This document shows positions 16,023 through 25,904 of a stretch of DNA of 53,472 nucleotides, piece after piece (position 1 is the first letter of the stretch; the number at the start of each line of letters is the position of its first letter). Location of the stretch: contig JACSRE010000293.1 of assembly GCA_014879945.1 (NCBI GenBank), forward strand, positions 1-53,472, written 5' to 3'. The notes under the pieces are model-generated. The model saw only the letters and a program-made list of their open reading frames with translations, did no database searches and had not been told where the DNA came from. The DNA comes from Myxococcus sp. (GTDB taxonomy: Bacteria > Myxococcota > Myxococcia > Myxococcales > Myxococcaceae). The position numbers were made by a program, and so were the translations under genes.

Positions 16023-17522
16023 ATGCTCCGCTCCGGCGCCTGGCCCCTGCTCCTCGTCTCGCTGGTGGCCTGCCAGCCAGCCGACGCGCCCTACCTCGAC
16101 GTCACCTCGAGCCCACGCACCATCGACGGCCGCGGCGCCTCGACGACCGTCACCGTCACGGCCTTCAGGCGCCCTGACGTGCCCGGAGAGGGCGCCGTGC
16201 GGTTGTCGTCGACCGTCGGGTCCTTCACCACGGCGGCGACGGTGGCCCTCGACGCGCAGGGCGTCGCGACGGCCCCGTTCACCTGCCTGACGGCGACGGA
16301 GTCGGGGTGCAGCGGCCGCGTCAGCGTCACCGCCGAGTGGAATCACAAGGGCACCGAGGTGACGGGCGAAGTGCGTGTGCAGATCGGCTCGGCGGCAGGT
16401 GGCTCCGCGGGAGGTGGCTCCGCGGGAGGTGGCTCCGCGGGAGGTGGCTCCGCGGGAGGTGGCTCGGCGGCAGGCGGCTCGGCGGGAGGTGGCTCGGCGG
16501 GAGGTGGCTCGGCGGCAGGCGGCTCGGCGGGAGGCGGCTCGGCGGCAGGCGGCTCGGCGGCAGGTGGCTCGGCGGCAGGTGGCTCGGCGGCAGGTGGCTC
16601 GGCGGCAGGTGGCGCTGCAGACGCTGGCGCCACGGGCGGTGGGAGCTCCCCCATGAACCTCCGTTCGCCCGTCATCGACCCCAACGGCCTGGTGGCGGTC
16701 GGCGTGCTGCGAAACCGAACCTGTGAAGGCGCCTTCGCTCCATTGGACGCCGGCACGCGCCCGTTCGTGGGCGTGCCCTGTAACCTCGACGCGAACAGCG
16801 CCTTCCTCCGGCCCGACGGAGGCTTCATCTACCGACACCCGATGACGGGCCGGGTGATGGCGGCGCTCGCCGACCCGCTGGGGAGCACCTCGGTGGGGTG
16901 GCTCTACCCGGCCACCATCGAGAACGACATCGACGTGACGCCGTCGTGTGCCGGGTTGCCCACCCGCTTCGTCCTGAAGAACAACGGGGCGGTCGTCGCG
17001 CAGTGCCCCAACGGAACGTGGAGAGAGGGCTCGACGGAGCTGACCGCGCTCGCGGGCGAAGAGGTGATCGCCTTCGCCGCCAACGACACCGCGCTGGTGG
17101 TCGGCGATGGCGGGCTGCGCCTCATCGCCTCATCTGGCGCCACGACGCCCGTCACCGCGCCGTTCACCCCCAGCACCAAGATGACGCGCGCCAACGCGCA
17201 GGGCTTCCTGGCGGTGCGCGACTCGCCAACCTGCTCGCTGTACCAGTTGACGTTGACCGGCACGGCCACCCGGCTCGGTGACTTCACGACCCGCTCGGCC
17301 ATCGGCACGGTGCCGCCGGCGTGCAACGGGCGCCTCGACGCCAACGGCACGCTCTTCTTCGGCTACACCACCATCGGCGGCTCGCGAATCGTGGCCCGGC
17401 CGCTCGACCCGGGAGAGATGACGCACGCCTTCGGCCTCAGCACCATGGACACGGTGTGGAACTTCGGGCCGAGCTTCAACCTGCTCATCCCCGACGGGAA
17501 CGCGGTCGTCACCCGGCCGTGA
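16023..17522 (+). CDS. Lipoprotein with Ig-like domain, GSAGG linker and propeller-like domain
   Basis: This 499-residue protein starts at the ATG at 16023. The signal peptide ends in a lipobox (VSLVAC), so it is lipid-anchored outside the cytoplasm. Residues about 25-120 resemble a bacterial Ig-like (invasin-type) domain (TVTVTAFRRPDVPGEGAVRL, FTTAATVALDAQGVATAPF). Next comes a 75-residue linker of 15 GSAGG/GSAAG pentapeptides. The last 290 residues repeat phrases such as NGLVAVGVLRN, FRPDGGFIY-like and LDANGTLFFGY, suggesting a beta-propeller. It diverges from the phospholipase-D-like gene. The overall plan (anchor, linker, sensor or adhesion head) suits surface display; the exact role is unknown. 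Confidence 0.8.
   Translation: MLRSGAWPLLLVSLVACQPADAPYLDVTSSPRTIDGRGASTTVTVTAFRRPDVPGEGAVRLSSTVGSFTTAATVALDAQGVATAPFTCLTATESGCSGRVSVTAEWNHKGTEVTGEVRVQIGSAAGGSAGGGSAGGGSAGGGSAGGGSAAGGSAGGGSAGGGSAAGGSAGGGSAAGGSAAGGSAAGGSAAGGSAAGGAADAGATGGGSSPMNLRSPVIDPNGLVAVGVLRNRTCEGAFAPLDAGTRPFVGVPCNLDANSAFLRPDGGFIYRHPMTGRVMAALADPLGSTSVGWLYPATIENDIDVTPSCAGLPTRFVLKNNGAVVAQCPNGTWREGSTELTALAGEEVIAFAANDTALVVGDGGLRLIASSGATTPVTAPFTPSTKMTRANAQGFLAVRDSPTCSLYQLTLTGTATRLGDFTTRSAIGTVPPACNGRLDANGTLFFGYTTIGGSRIVARPLDPGEMTHAFGLSTMDTVWNFGPSFNLLIPDGNAVVTRP
16385..16609 (+). repeat. 15-base tandem repeat encoding GSAGG/GSAAG (15 units)
   Basis: Fifteen head-to-tail 15-base units such as GGCTCCGCGGGAGGT encode the pentapeptide linker of the lipoprotein. 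The units stay in frame and vary mainly between GGAGGT and GCAGGC endings. Repeat-number change by slippage would lengthen or shorten the linker without breaking the frame. Confidence 0.9.
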
Positions 17523-17578
17523 GGCGCGCGCACCGATTCTGACTTCGCGGCTGCCGCGCCGACGCTACGGTGCGCCCC

Positions 17579-19258
17579 ATGCGATACACGAGAGACTCCG
17601 TCAAAGCGCCCCGCGTCGCGGGGGTGGCCCTCAAGGCGTTCGTCGGAGCGCTGGAGAGCGCCATCGGCCCGGTGGTGCTCAACAAGCTGGTGAACGACTC
17701 GGGCATCGCGCGGTTCCGCGAGGCGAGCGCCGGCAACGCCTCGGCGATTCAGGTGCCGCTGCCCCTGGGCCCGGCGCCCACTGAAGCGGCCGACGGCGCC
17801 ACCCTGGCCAGGCGCGCGCTCGACGCGCCGACGGAAATCGCGGGGGCGAAGCTCGAGACGGCGGCGGCGTTCAGGGGGGCCTACGCGAGCGGCGCCACCG
17901 ACCCGGTGCGCGTGGTGCGCAAGCTCCATGACGCCCTCTTGAAGCTCGAGGGTGGCGACGGCCCGATGAACTTCTTCATCTCGCGCAAGCCCGAGCAGGT
18001 GCTCGCCGAGGCCGAGGCCTCGACCGAGCGCTGGCGGACGGGCGCTCAGCGCTCCGCGCTCGACGGCGTGCCGGTGGTGCTGAAGGACGAGGTCGACCTC
18101 GAGGGCTTCGTCACCACCCTGGGCACGAAGTTTCGCGCCGAGGTGGCCGCGCGCGACTCGGCGGTGGCCGCGCGGCTGAAGGCGGCGGGCGCGCTCATTC
18201 TCGGCAAGGCCAACATGAACGAGATCGGCATCAACCCCATCGGGCTGAACCCGCACTACGGCCCCGCGCGAAACCCGTTCGACCGCGCGCGCATCAGCGG
18301 CGGCTCCTCGTCGGGCTCGGCCGCGGTGGTGGCGGCGGGCCTGTGCCCCATCTCCATCGGCGCCGACGGTGGTGGCTCGATTCGAATTCCCGCGGCGCTG
18401 TGCGGCGTGGTGGGGCTGAAGGCCACCTTCGGGCGCATCAGCGAGGCGGGGGTGCCGCCGCTGTGCTGGAACGTGGGGCACGTCGGGCCGATCGGGCTCA
18501 CCGTCGGCGACGTCGCGGCGGCGTACGCGGTGGTGGCGGGCCCCGACGCGCACGACCCCATCTCGCTGCACCAGCCGCCGCTCCACCTGAGCCAGTACGA
18601 GAACGGCGACCTCGAGGGTATTCGGCTGGGCGTCTGCCACGCGTACTTCGACGACGCCGACCCCGACGTGGTGGCCCGCTGCCGGGCGGCGCTCGAGGTG
18701 CTGACCCGCGCGGGCGCGACCCTCGTCGAGCTGCCGCCGCCCGACCTGAACCTCATTCTGTGGAGCCACTCGGTCATCATCCTCTCGGAGATGCGCGAGG
18801 CCATGCACGACGAGGTGCTGAAGGACTCGACCCGCTTCGCGCTCGACTCGCGCACCAACCTCGCCATCGGTGGGCACTTCACCTCGCGCGACTACGTGCA
18901 CGCGATGCGGCACCGGCAGAAGCTGACGCGCGAGTGGCTCGAGCTGATGAAGACGTGCGACGTGGTGGTGACGCCGACGACGGCCTGCACCGCGCCGCTG
19001 ATTCCCGAGGCGGCGCTGCCCGACGGCGAGTCGAACCTGCCGGTGGTCGATCAGCTGATGCGCTTCATTCGCGTGGGCAACCTCACCGGCTTCCCCGCGC
19101 TCTCGCTCCCGGTGGGCCTCGACGCCCTGGGCTTGCCGGTGGGCCTGCAGCTCATGGGGCGGCCCTACGAGGAGCACCTGCTGCTGCGGCTCGGCCGCGT
19201 CGTCGAGGCGTCGGTGCCGCGCACGCGTCCTCCCGTGCACGTGACGGCGCTGAGCTGA
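17579..19258 (+). CDS. Amidase-signature enzyme (FAAH/amidase family)
   Basis: This protein has 559 residues from the ATG at 17579. The Ser-cisSer-Lys catalytic triad of the amidase signature family is readable: Lys in PVVLKDEVDLEG, the cis-Ser in RISGGSSSGSAAVVAAG and the nucleophile in GADGGGSIRIPAALCG. A helical N-terminal extension of about 110 residues precedes the domain, as in fatty-acid amide hydrolases and some aryl acylamidases. There is no signal peptide. It hydrolyses a carboxamide to acid plus ammonia or an amine; GatA is unlikely because gatB and gatC are absent and the extension is wrong. It stands alone between a lipoprotein and a zinc-ribbon gene, all in the same direction. 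Confidence 0.9.
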   Translation: MRYTRDSVKAPRVAGVALKAFVGALESAIGPVVLNKLVNDSGIARFREASAGNASAIQVPLPLGPAPTEAADGATLARRALDAPTEIAGAKLETAAAFRGAYASGATDPVRVVRKLHDALLKLEGGDGPMNFFISRKPEQVLAEAEASTERWRTGAQRSALDGVPVVLKDEVDLEGFVTTLGTKFRAEVAARDSAVAARLKAAGALILGKANMNEIGINPIGLNPHYGPARNPFDRARISGGSSSGSAAVVAAGLCPISIGADGGGSIRIPAALCGVVGLKATFGRISEAGVPPLCWNVGHVGPIGLTVGDVAAAYAVVAGPDAHDPISLHQPPLHLSQYENGDLEGIRLGVCHAYFDDADPDVVARCRAALEVLTRAGATLVELPPPDLNLILWSHSVIILSEMREAMHDEVLKDSTRFALDSRTNLAIGGHFTSRDYVHAMRHRQKLTREWLELMKTCDVVVTPTTACTAPLIPEAALPDGESNLPVVDQLMRFIRVGNLTGFPALSLPVGLDALGLPVGLQLMGRPYEEHLLLRLGRVVEASVPRTRPPVHVTALS

Positions 19259-19306
19259 CGCAACAAGTCCGTCGAGGGGCCAGGCGCCTCCGCTATCGTC
19301 GGCGCC

Positions 19307-20650
19307 ATGGCCTCGACCTCGTGCCCCAACTGCAGCGCGCCGCTCTCTGAGGACCCCGCCCTCTTCGGGCCGGGGAAGCCGGGCCGGCACTGCCGCGCCT
19401 GCCAGACGTCCTTCGCTGATGGAGCGACGGCGCAGGGGCTGTTCGAGCTCGCGGGAATTCCCCTGGGTGACGTGAAGCAGGCCATCGACCGGGGCGCGCC
19501 GAAGTCGAAGGGGGCTCCGCGCACCTGCCCCACCTGCTCGAAGCCGCTGGCGCGCTTCGTCCTCAAAGGCATCGAGCTCGACCTCTGCGTCGAGTGCGGC
19601 ACCACGGCGTTCGACCCCGGAGAGCTGTGGCGCCTCACCTCGGGGAAGCTGGGCACGGCGCCGTCGTCGCCGAAGCAGGGCGTGTTCGAGATGCTGTGGG
19701 ACTGCGAGCACTGCGACACCCGGAGCCTGCTGGGCAAGACGAACCGCTACTGCCCCGTCTGCGGCGCCCCGCAGGACCCAAGGCGCCGTCGCTTCCCCGC
19801 GCCGGGCGAAGAGACCGCCGCCAACACCACCTACGACGGCGCCGACCACGCGTGCCCCGCCTGCTCGACCCCCAACGGCGCCAAAGCCGTGCACTGCCGG
19901 CACTGCGGCAGCCCGATGGACGGCTCGGCCGCGGTGAAGCGCGTGAGCGACCAGGTCGATGGCCGCAGCGTCGAGGTCGCCGCCACGCCTCCGCCGCCCC
20001 AGCCCCGCAGGCTGTGGCCGTGGATCGCCGGCGCCGTGCTGGTGCTGTTCTGCGGCGTGTGCGGCGTCGCGGTCACCCGCACCAAAGCGTCGAAGGCCAC
20101 CGTGAGCGGGCACGAGTGGTCTCGCAGCGTCGACGTGGAGCGCTTCGGGCCGGTGAAGGACTCGGCGTGGTGCGATGAGCTGCCCTCGTCGGCCTACGAC
20201 GTCTCGCGCAGCAAGAAGAAGCGGTCGACCAACAAGGTGGCCGACGGCGAGACCTGCACCACCCGCAACGTCGACCGCGGCGACGGCACCTTCGAGCGCA
20301 AGCAGGAGTGCAAGCCGAAGTACAAAGAAGAGCCCGTGTTCGACCAGCACTGCGACTTCAAGGTCGATCGCTGGTCGAAGGCCCGCAGCGTCGTGGCGAA
20401 GGGCTCACTGGCCGACACGCCCGCCTGGCCCGACGTCACCACCCTGCGGGGAGGGAGCTCGGTGGGCAGCGAGCGCGAGGGGGCGCGCCACGAGGCGTAC
20501 ACGGTGCGCCTCAAGGGGCCCGGCGGCGAGGCGTGGGCGTGCGACCTCTCGCAGGCCCAGTGGAGCGGACTGAAGGAAGGCACCACGCACGACGTGAAGG
20601 TGCGGGTGATGACGGGCGGCATCGACTGCGGCAGCCTGCAGGCGAGGTAG
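19307..20650 (+). CDS. Multi-zinc-ribbon membrane protein
   Basis: This 447-residue protein's N-terminal half holds a series of Cys pairs: CPNC/CRAC, CPTC/CVEC, CEHC/CPVC and CPAC/CRHC (residues about 6-210). These predict four zinc ribbons. One membrane helix follows (LWPWIAGAVLVLFCGVCGVAV, about 229-250). The C-terminal 200 residues lie on the other side and include SGHEWSRSVDVERFGPVKDSAW, a pattern I associate with zinc-ribbon membrane proteins in myxobacteria but cannot name. It may be a membrane quality-control or signalling adaptor; this is speculation. The gene is convergent with another zinc-ribbon protein, with 6 bases between the stops. Confidence 0.8.
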   Translation: MASTSCPNCSAPLSEDPALFGPGKPGRHCRACQTSFADGATAQGLFELAGIPLGDVKQAIDRGAPKSKGAPRTCPTCSKPLARFVLKGIELDLCVECGTTAFDPGELWRLTSGKLGTAPSSPKQGVFEMLWDCEHCDTRSLLGKTNRYCPVCGAPQDPRRRRFPAPGEETAANTTYDGADHACPACSTPNGAKAVHCRHCGSPMDGSAAVKRVSDQVDGRSVEVAATPPPPQPRRLWPWIAGAVLVLFCGVCGVAVTRTKASKATVSGHEWSRSVDVERFGPVKDSAWCDELPSSAYDVSRSKKKRSTNKVADGETCTTRNVDRGDGTFERKQECKPKYKEEPVFDQHCDFKVDRWSKARSVVAKGSLADTPAWPDVTTLRGGSSVGSEREGARHEAYTVRLKGPGGEAWACDLSQAQWSGLKEGTTHDVKVRVMTGGIDCGSLQAR

Positions 20651-20656
20651 CGCGCC

Positions 20657-22222
20657 TCAGGGGACGCCGGTGACGAGGGCCAGGCCCTTCGGGGCGCCGG
20701 GCGTGTCACTCACCGCGGCGCGCGCGAGCTGCTCGAGGGCCGCTCCGGTGCGCTTGGTCTTCCAGTGCGCCTCGAGCGCTTCGTAGAGCCGCGAGGCCTT
20801 GCCGCCGTTCCACCCCTCGGCGAGCTCCTCCGCCTTCTGCGGCTGCCCGTCGACCGGGAGGGTGCCGAGGAAGAGGAGGCGGTGGCCGTCGTGTACGGTG
20901 GCCTCACCCCCTTCATCGAAGGCCTGGTGGCCGTCGCCCCTCACGCCGCGCGGGCCGAGCTGCACCGGCTGTCGCCACCCCTGACGAAACCACTTCACGC
21001 GCTGGTGGCGGTCAGACAGGTGCGCGACCAACACCGAGACGTCGGCGCGGCCCAGCGTCGCGAGGGCCTTGCGGCCTGCGGCGCGCGGGTTGTCGTTGTC
21101 GCCGTGGTCCTTCCGGTCGAGCACCGCGGTGACGGCCGCCTTGAACGCGGCCCACTGTTCGTCGGTGCTCCCGGGGGCGTCGAGCCACACCAGGGCGTGC
21201 CGCTCGTCGTGGAGCGGCCAGCAGGCCACGCGCTCCTCGGGCTGCGTGAGGAGCGCGGCCTCGTAGCGCTTCGTCTTGAGCACCTCGACCCGGCCCGGGG
21301 GCGTCGCGGTGGCGAGGTCAGGCAGCACGGCGCGCACGGCGACCAGCTTCACGTCGCCAGCGGGCACGGGGCGCGACCAGGTGTTCTTCTGAAAGTCCTC
21401 CCAGAAGGCGTTCTTGGCGAGGGTGACGATGCGCAGCGGGGCCTCGCCGAGGTGCTCGTTCGCGGTGTCGAGGAGCGCGCGCTGGCCGTTGCCGTAGCCC
21501 TTCGCCCCGCGCCCGAGGAAGCCCGGGCTGGGGAAGAGCACCAGGTCGTGCGCGGCGAGGTGAATGGGGCGCCCGTTCTCGAAGTGGTCTCCGCGCTCCC
21601 GCAGCGACTTGCGCTCGAGCGGCTGGCCGTGCCCCGAGGCGACGAGGGTGCGCCCCTCTTCGCTCGAGACCCAGCACAGCGCCTCGCGGCACCCGGCGGA
21701 GTACGGCGTCACCCGCATGCGCGCGGGCTCGAACAACGCGATGGCGACCTCGAGCCGGTGGGTGAAGGCGCCGCGGCAGAGGGCCTCGAGGGCGAGGTTG
21801 GCGGCCAGCCCCGGGTCGCCGTCATCACGCAGCGAGGTGGTGAGCGCCTCGAACGCGCCGTCCAGCTTCACGGTCAACGCCTCGCCCTCGGCGTCAACGA
21901 CCCGCATCGAGAGGAAGGCGAAGCGGTCCTCCGGCAGCTCCAGGCCGGCGAAGACCTCGGGCGCGGCGCCGGGGATGGGCTGCTCGATGAGCGAGAGTTC
22001 GAAGCGGGGCACGGCCCAGTTGCGCAGGGTGGCCTCAGGCTCGGGGAAGGGCGGGGCCTTGGCCTTCTCGGTGGAGGGCCGCGGGGCGGTGTGGCGGGTC
22101 GAGACGGCGTGCGCCTCGACCACCAGCGTCGTCTGGCAGAACGCGCAGGTGACGCGCGCGGCGCCGGGAGGCACGTCGACGGGCGCGCCACACGAGGGGC
22201 AATGGGGAGCCTGCAGGTGCAT
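20657..22222 (-). CDS. Zinc-ribbon protein with two degenerate SpoIIE/PP2C-like modules
   Basis: This 521-residue soluble protein has a zinc ribbon at 8-29 (CPSC, CAFC). Residues about 72-298 follow the course of a SpoIIE-type phosphatase: RFAFLSMRVVDAEG, YSAGCREALCW, LVASGHGQPL, LAAHDLVLFPSPGFLGRG and AGDVKLVAVRA. The usual DG of the late acidic loop is replaced by PSPGF. Residues about 312-500 repeat the same order in weaker form (RYEAALLTQPEERVACWPLHD, DVSVLVAHLSDRHQRVKWFR, DEGGEATVHDGHRLLFLG). It looks like a tandem duplication in which both copies have lost most catalytic acids, suggesting a binding scaffold rather than an enzyme. It diverges from the SDR gene. Confidence 0.75.
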   Translation of the reverse strand: MHLQAPHCPSCGAPVDVPPGAARVTCAFCQTTLVVEAHAVSTRHTAPRPSTEKAKAPPFPEPEATLRNWAVPRFELSLIEQPIPGAAPEVFAGLELPEDRFAFLSMRVVDAEGEALTVKLDGAFEALTTSLRDDGDPGLAANLALEALCRGAFTHRLEVAIALFEPARMRVTPYSAGCREALCWVSSEEGRTLVASGHGQPLERKSLRERGDHFENGRPIHLAAHDLVLFPSPGFLGRGAKGYGNGQRALLDTANEHLGEAPLRIVTLAKNAFWEDFQKNTWSRPVPAGDVKLVAVRAVLPDLATATPPGRVEVLKTKRYEAALLTQPEERVACWPLHDERHALVWLDAPGSTDEQWAAFKAAVTAVLDRKDHGDNDNPRAAGRKALATLGRADVSVLVAHLSDRHQRVKWFRQGWRQPVQLGPRGVRGDGHQAFDEGGEATVHDGHRLLFLGTLPVDGQPQKAEELAEGWNGGKASRLYEALEAHWKTKRTGAALEQLARAAVSDTPGAPKGLALVTGVP

Positions 22223-22265
22223 GGGGCAGACGCTCCGTCAGTCGAGGGCCGGGTGCCAGGGAATC

Positions 22266-22290
22266 TCGAAACCGGGCGCCCGCGGTTCGA
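22266..22290. promoter_or_regulatory. Imperfect palindrome in a divergent intergenic region
   Basis: The 104-base gap between the divergent zinc-ribbon and SDR genes holds a 25-base imperfect inverted repeat with TCGAA at one end and TTCGA at the other. GGGCGCCC is perfectly symmetric at its centre; a one-base bulge is needed to pair the arms. It could be an operator or a hairpin. Confidence 0.3.
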
Positions 22291-22326
22291 CTATGGAGCG
22301 GCTCCCCGCACCTCGAAAGGACCCCC

Positions 22327-23109
22327 ATGGGACAAGTCGCGCTCATCACTGGAGCCTCGGCCGGACTCGGCGAGCAGTTCGCCCACCGCTTCGCGCGTGA
22401 CGGCCACGACGTCATCCTCGTCGCGCGCAACGAGGCGCGGCTCAACGCCCTGGCCGAGCGCCTGCGAATTCAGAAGGTGCGCGCCTTCGTGATGCCGTTC
22501 GACCTCGCGGACCCCAAGACACCGGGCGCGCTCTTCGACGCGGTGAAGGAGAAGGGGCTCGAGGTGGACTTCCTGGTGAACAACGCCGGCTTCGGCACCA
22601 GCGGCTCGTTCCTCGACCTCGCGCTCGAGCGGGAGCTCGAGATGGTGCAGGTCAACTGCACGGCGCTCCTCGCGCTGTGTCACCTCTTCGTGAGGCCGAT
22701 GAAGGCGCGCGGCCGCGGCCGGGTGCTGAACATCGCCTCGACGGCGGCCTTTCAGCCCGGGCCCTTCATGGCGACGTACTTCGCGACCAAGGCCTTCGTG
22801 CTGAGCTTCAGCGAGGCGCTCGGCCACGAGCTCGAGGGGACGGGCGTGACGGTGACGGCCAGCTGCCCGGGCGCGACGATGACCGAGTTCTCGAAGGTGT
22901 CGGGCAACGACAAGTCGCGGCTGTTCCAGCGGCCCGGCGTGGCCAGGGCAGAGGACGTCGTCGACGAGGCCTACGAGGCGATGATGGAGGGCGTCGACGT
23001 GAAGGTGCACGGCTGGCTGAACGTGCTCGCGGCCCAGTCGGTGCGTCTGGCGCCACGGGCGGTCCTCAGGTCGATCGCCGCCTCGCTCAACCTGCCGCCG
23101 GGGAGCTGA
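22327..23109 (+). CDS. Short-chain dehydrogenase/reductase
   Basis: This 260-residue classical SDR starts at the ATG at 22327, with AAAGGA 5 bases upstream. The cofactor motif is TGASAGLG (residues 8-15), the structural motif NNAG, the catalytic Ser lies in NIASTAAF, and the active-site pair is YFATK. Arg residues after the second strand (VARNEARL) suggest NADP(H). It oxidises or reduces a carbonyl or alcohol; the substrate is unknown, though the sequence looks like the DltE/YqjQ-type general SDRs. The next gene starts one base after its stop, so the two may be co-transcribed, but a functional link to that lipoprotein is not obvious. Confidence 0.92.
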   Translation: MGQVALITGASAGLGEQFAHRFARDGHDVILVARNEARLNALAERLRIQKVRAFVMPFDLADPKTPGALFDAVKEKGLEVDFLVNNAGFGTSGSFLDLALERELEMVQVNCTALLALCHLFVRPMKARGRGRVLNIASTAAFQPGPFMATYFATKAFVLSFSEALGHELEGTGVTVTASCPGATMTEFSKVSGNDKSRLFQRPGVARAEDVVDEAYEAMMEGVDVKVHGWLNVLAAQSVRLAPRAVLRSIAASLNLPPGS

Positions 23110-23110
23110 G

Positions 23111-23725
23111 ATGAGGCGCCTCTACACGCCCTTCATCGCGCTGCTCCTCTCGTGTGGCGCGGCAGGCACGATGAGCGACGGGGGCGAGCGCTCCGATGCG
23201 GGAACCTCGTCTGATGCAGGCGCGCCGTCCGATGCGGGCGCGCCGTCCGATGCCGGCGCGTCCTCCGACGCGGGCACCTCCTCCGACGCGGGCACCTCCT
23301 CCGACGCGGGCGGTCCCTGGGACGCGGGGGCCGTCGCCGACGCTGGCACCTCGAGCGACGCGGGGCGCCTGGGCCTGTCGCGGGTGCAATGCCACGCCTC
23401 GGCCGCCTGCCCCGGCATGTCGAGCTGCGCCGTCACCGCGCCGGGCGGCGTCTGCAACGGCTGCGGGAGCGACCGCGACTGCCCGCGCGGCACCTCGTGC
23501 GGCATGTTCGCGGCGTGCGTGCGCGACTGTCAGCGCGACGGCGACTGCGGCGGCGCGCTGCGGTGCACCTCGCAGGGGCTGTGCGCGATCCGCGCCTGCT
23601 CGGCGTCGTCGCCCTGCCCTGCTCCATATCTCTGCGGCGGCTCCGGCCTCTGCCAGCGCCCGTCTTGTGATGGCGGCTGCCCGGTGAGCCTCACCTGCGC
23701 CGGGAGCGTCTGCGTCGAGCCCTAA
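23111..23725 (+). CDS. Cys-rich lipoprotein with SDAG repeats
   Basis: This 204-residue protein starts at the ATG at 23111, with GGAG 5 bases upstream. A signal peptide ends in LLLSC, a lipobox. Residues about 27-85 are a linker of pentapeptides built on S-D-A-G, encoded by 15-base tandem units. The C-terminal 120 residues hold about 20 Cys in repeated patterns (CPGMSSCAV, CPRGTSCGMF, CGGALRCTSQGLC), typical of myxobacterial extracellular disulphide-rich domains with the plan C-x5-C-x5/6-C. It is likely displayed on the outer membrane. Its stop overlaps the stop of the convergent membrane gene by 4 bases. Confidence 0.85.
   Translation: MRRLYTPFIALLLSCGAAGTMSDGGERSDAGTSSDAGAPSDAGAPSDAGASSDAGTSSDAGTSSDAGGPWDAGAVADAGTSSDAGRLGLSRVQCHASAACPGMSSCAVTAPGGVCNGCGSDRDCPRGTSCGMFAACVRDCQRDGDCGGALRCTSQGLCAIRACSASSPCPAPYLCGGSGLCQRPSCDGGCPVSLTCAGSVCVEP
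23197..23370 (+). repeat. 15-base tandem repeat encoding SDAGx linker
   Basis: About eleven 15-base units of the type TCCGATGCGGGCGCG encode S-D-A-G-x pentapeptides. Units near the 5' side end in GAT GCG, those near the middle in GAC GCG. The unit boundaries are approximate because the ends are degenerate. Confidence 0.8.
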
Positions 23726-24090
23726 CCCAGCAGCAGCCGGTACCTCAGCCACAGCAGGTGAAAGCCGCTGAAGATGGCGACGAAGGCCCAGCCCATCATC
23801 GGCCCGCCGTCGAGCATCGACCAGATGAGCCCCAGCGTCGCGGCGGCCGACCAGATGACCTTCAGGTTCAGCATCGCCTTGAAGGCCTCGCGCGGCTCGT
23901 CGCGCCCGAGCCACGACTGAATGCCGATGCCGAAGAGGGCCGCGGCGACGAGGCGGGTCGCGAGCGGGTCGACCGCGTGCCACCCCAGGGCAGTCAGGAG
24001 CTGAACTGGCGCGAAGAACAGCGGCACCGCGAACACCACGTCGGCGATGAAGTGCACGATGAACGCCGTCCGCAGGCCGCGAGGGAGCAT
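23722..24090 (-). CDS. Small four-helix membrane protein
   Basis: I start this at the ATG at 24090 (MLPRGLRTAF), giving 122 residues; a TTG 18 bases upstream is also open. Four hydrophobic segments span nearly the whole protein (AFIVHFIADVVFAVPLFF, LVAAALFGIGIQSWL, LKVIWSAAATLGLIWSML, GWAFVAIFSGFHLLWL). Charged loops such as GRDEPREAFKA lie between them. The layout resembles DUF4345/DoxX-like small membrane proteins, but I cannot assign a family. Its end overlaps the convergent Cys-rich lipoprotein gene by 4 bases. Confidence 0.75.
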   Translation of the reverse strand: MLPRGLRTAFIVHFIADVVFAVPLFFAPVQLLTALGWHAVDPLATRLVAAALFGIGIQSWLGRDEPREAFKAMLNLKVIWSAAATLGLIWSMLDGGPMMGWAFVAIFSGFHLLWLRYRLLLG

Positions 24091-24204
24091 GGGGTGATGG
24101 TGCTCCAATCAGGCGGGGGGCGCCACCGAGCGGAGACGATCAACCGGCGGACGCGCGCCCGTGCTTGACGGGGTGGCCCCCGGCGGCGAAAAGCCCACGC
24201 ACCG

Positions 24205-25818
<1,614 letters not shown>

Positions 25819-25843
25819 GGGCGCGGTGCTCCCGACGCACGAA

Positions 25844-25877
25844 GACCCCGGCGGGAGCAGCGGCTCCGGCCGAGGTC
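25844..25877. terminator. Hairpin between convergent genes (candidate bidirectional terminator)
   Basis: Arms at 25844-25852 and 25869-25877 pair over 9 bases with one mismatch. An inner GGAGC/GCTCC stem closes a 4-base loop (AGCG). It lies between the converging ends of the LarA-like gene and the small membrane-protein gene. No T-run follows, so it could be a termination or mRNA-stabilising hairpin. Confidence 0.45.
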
Positions 25878-25904
25878 GTCGGGGCTTCCGCAGGCTGAGG
25901 ACGG

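Noticed and set aside
16385-16609. Possible CRISPR array because of regular repeats
   Set aside because: Units are 15 bases head to tail with no spacers and stay in frame inside a lipoprotein; they encode a linker.
17363-20350. Minus-strand frame of 995 codons across the amidase and zinc-ribbon genes
   Set aside because: It contains no motif, is rich in Arg, His, Val and Ala, and lies wholly opposite two recognised genes; a typical high-GC shadow.
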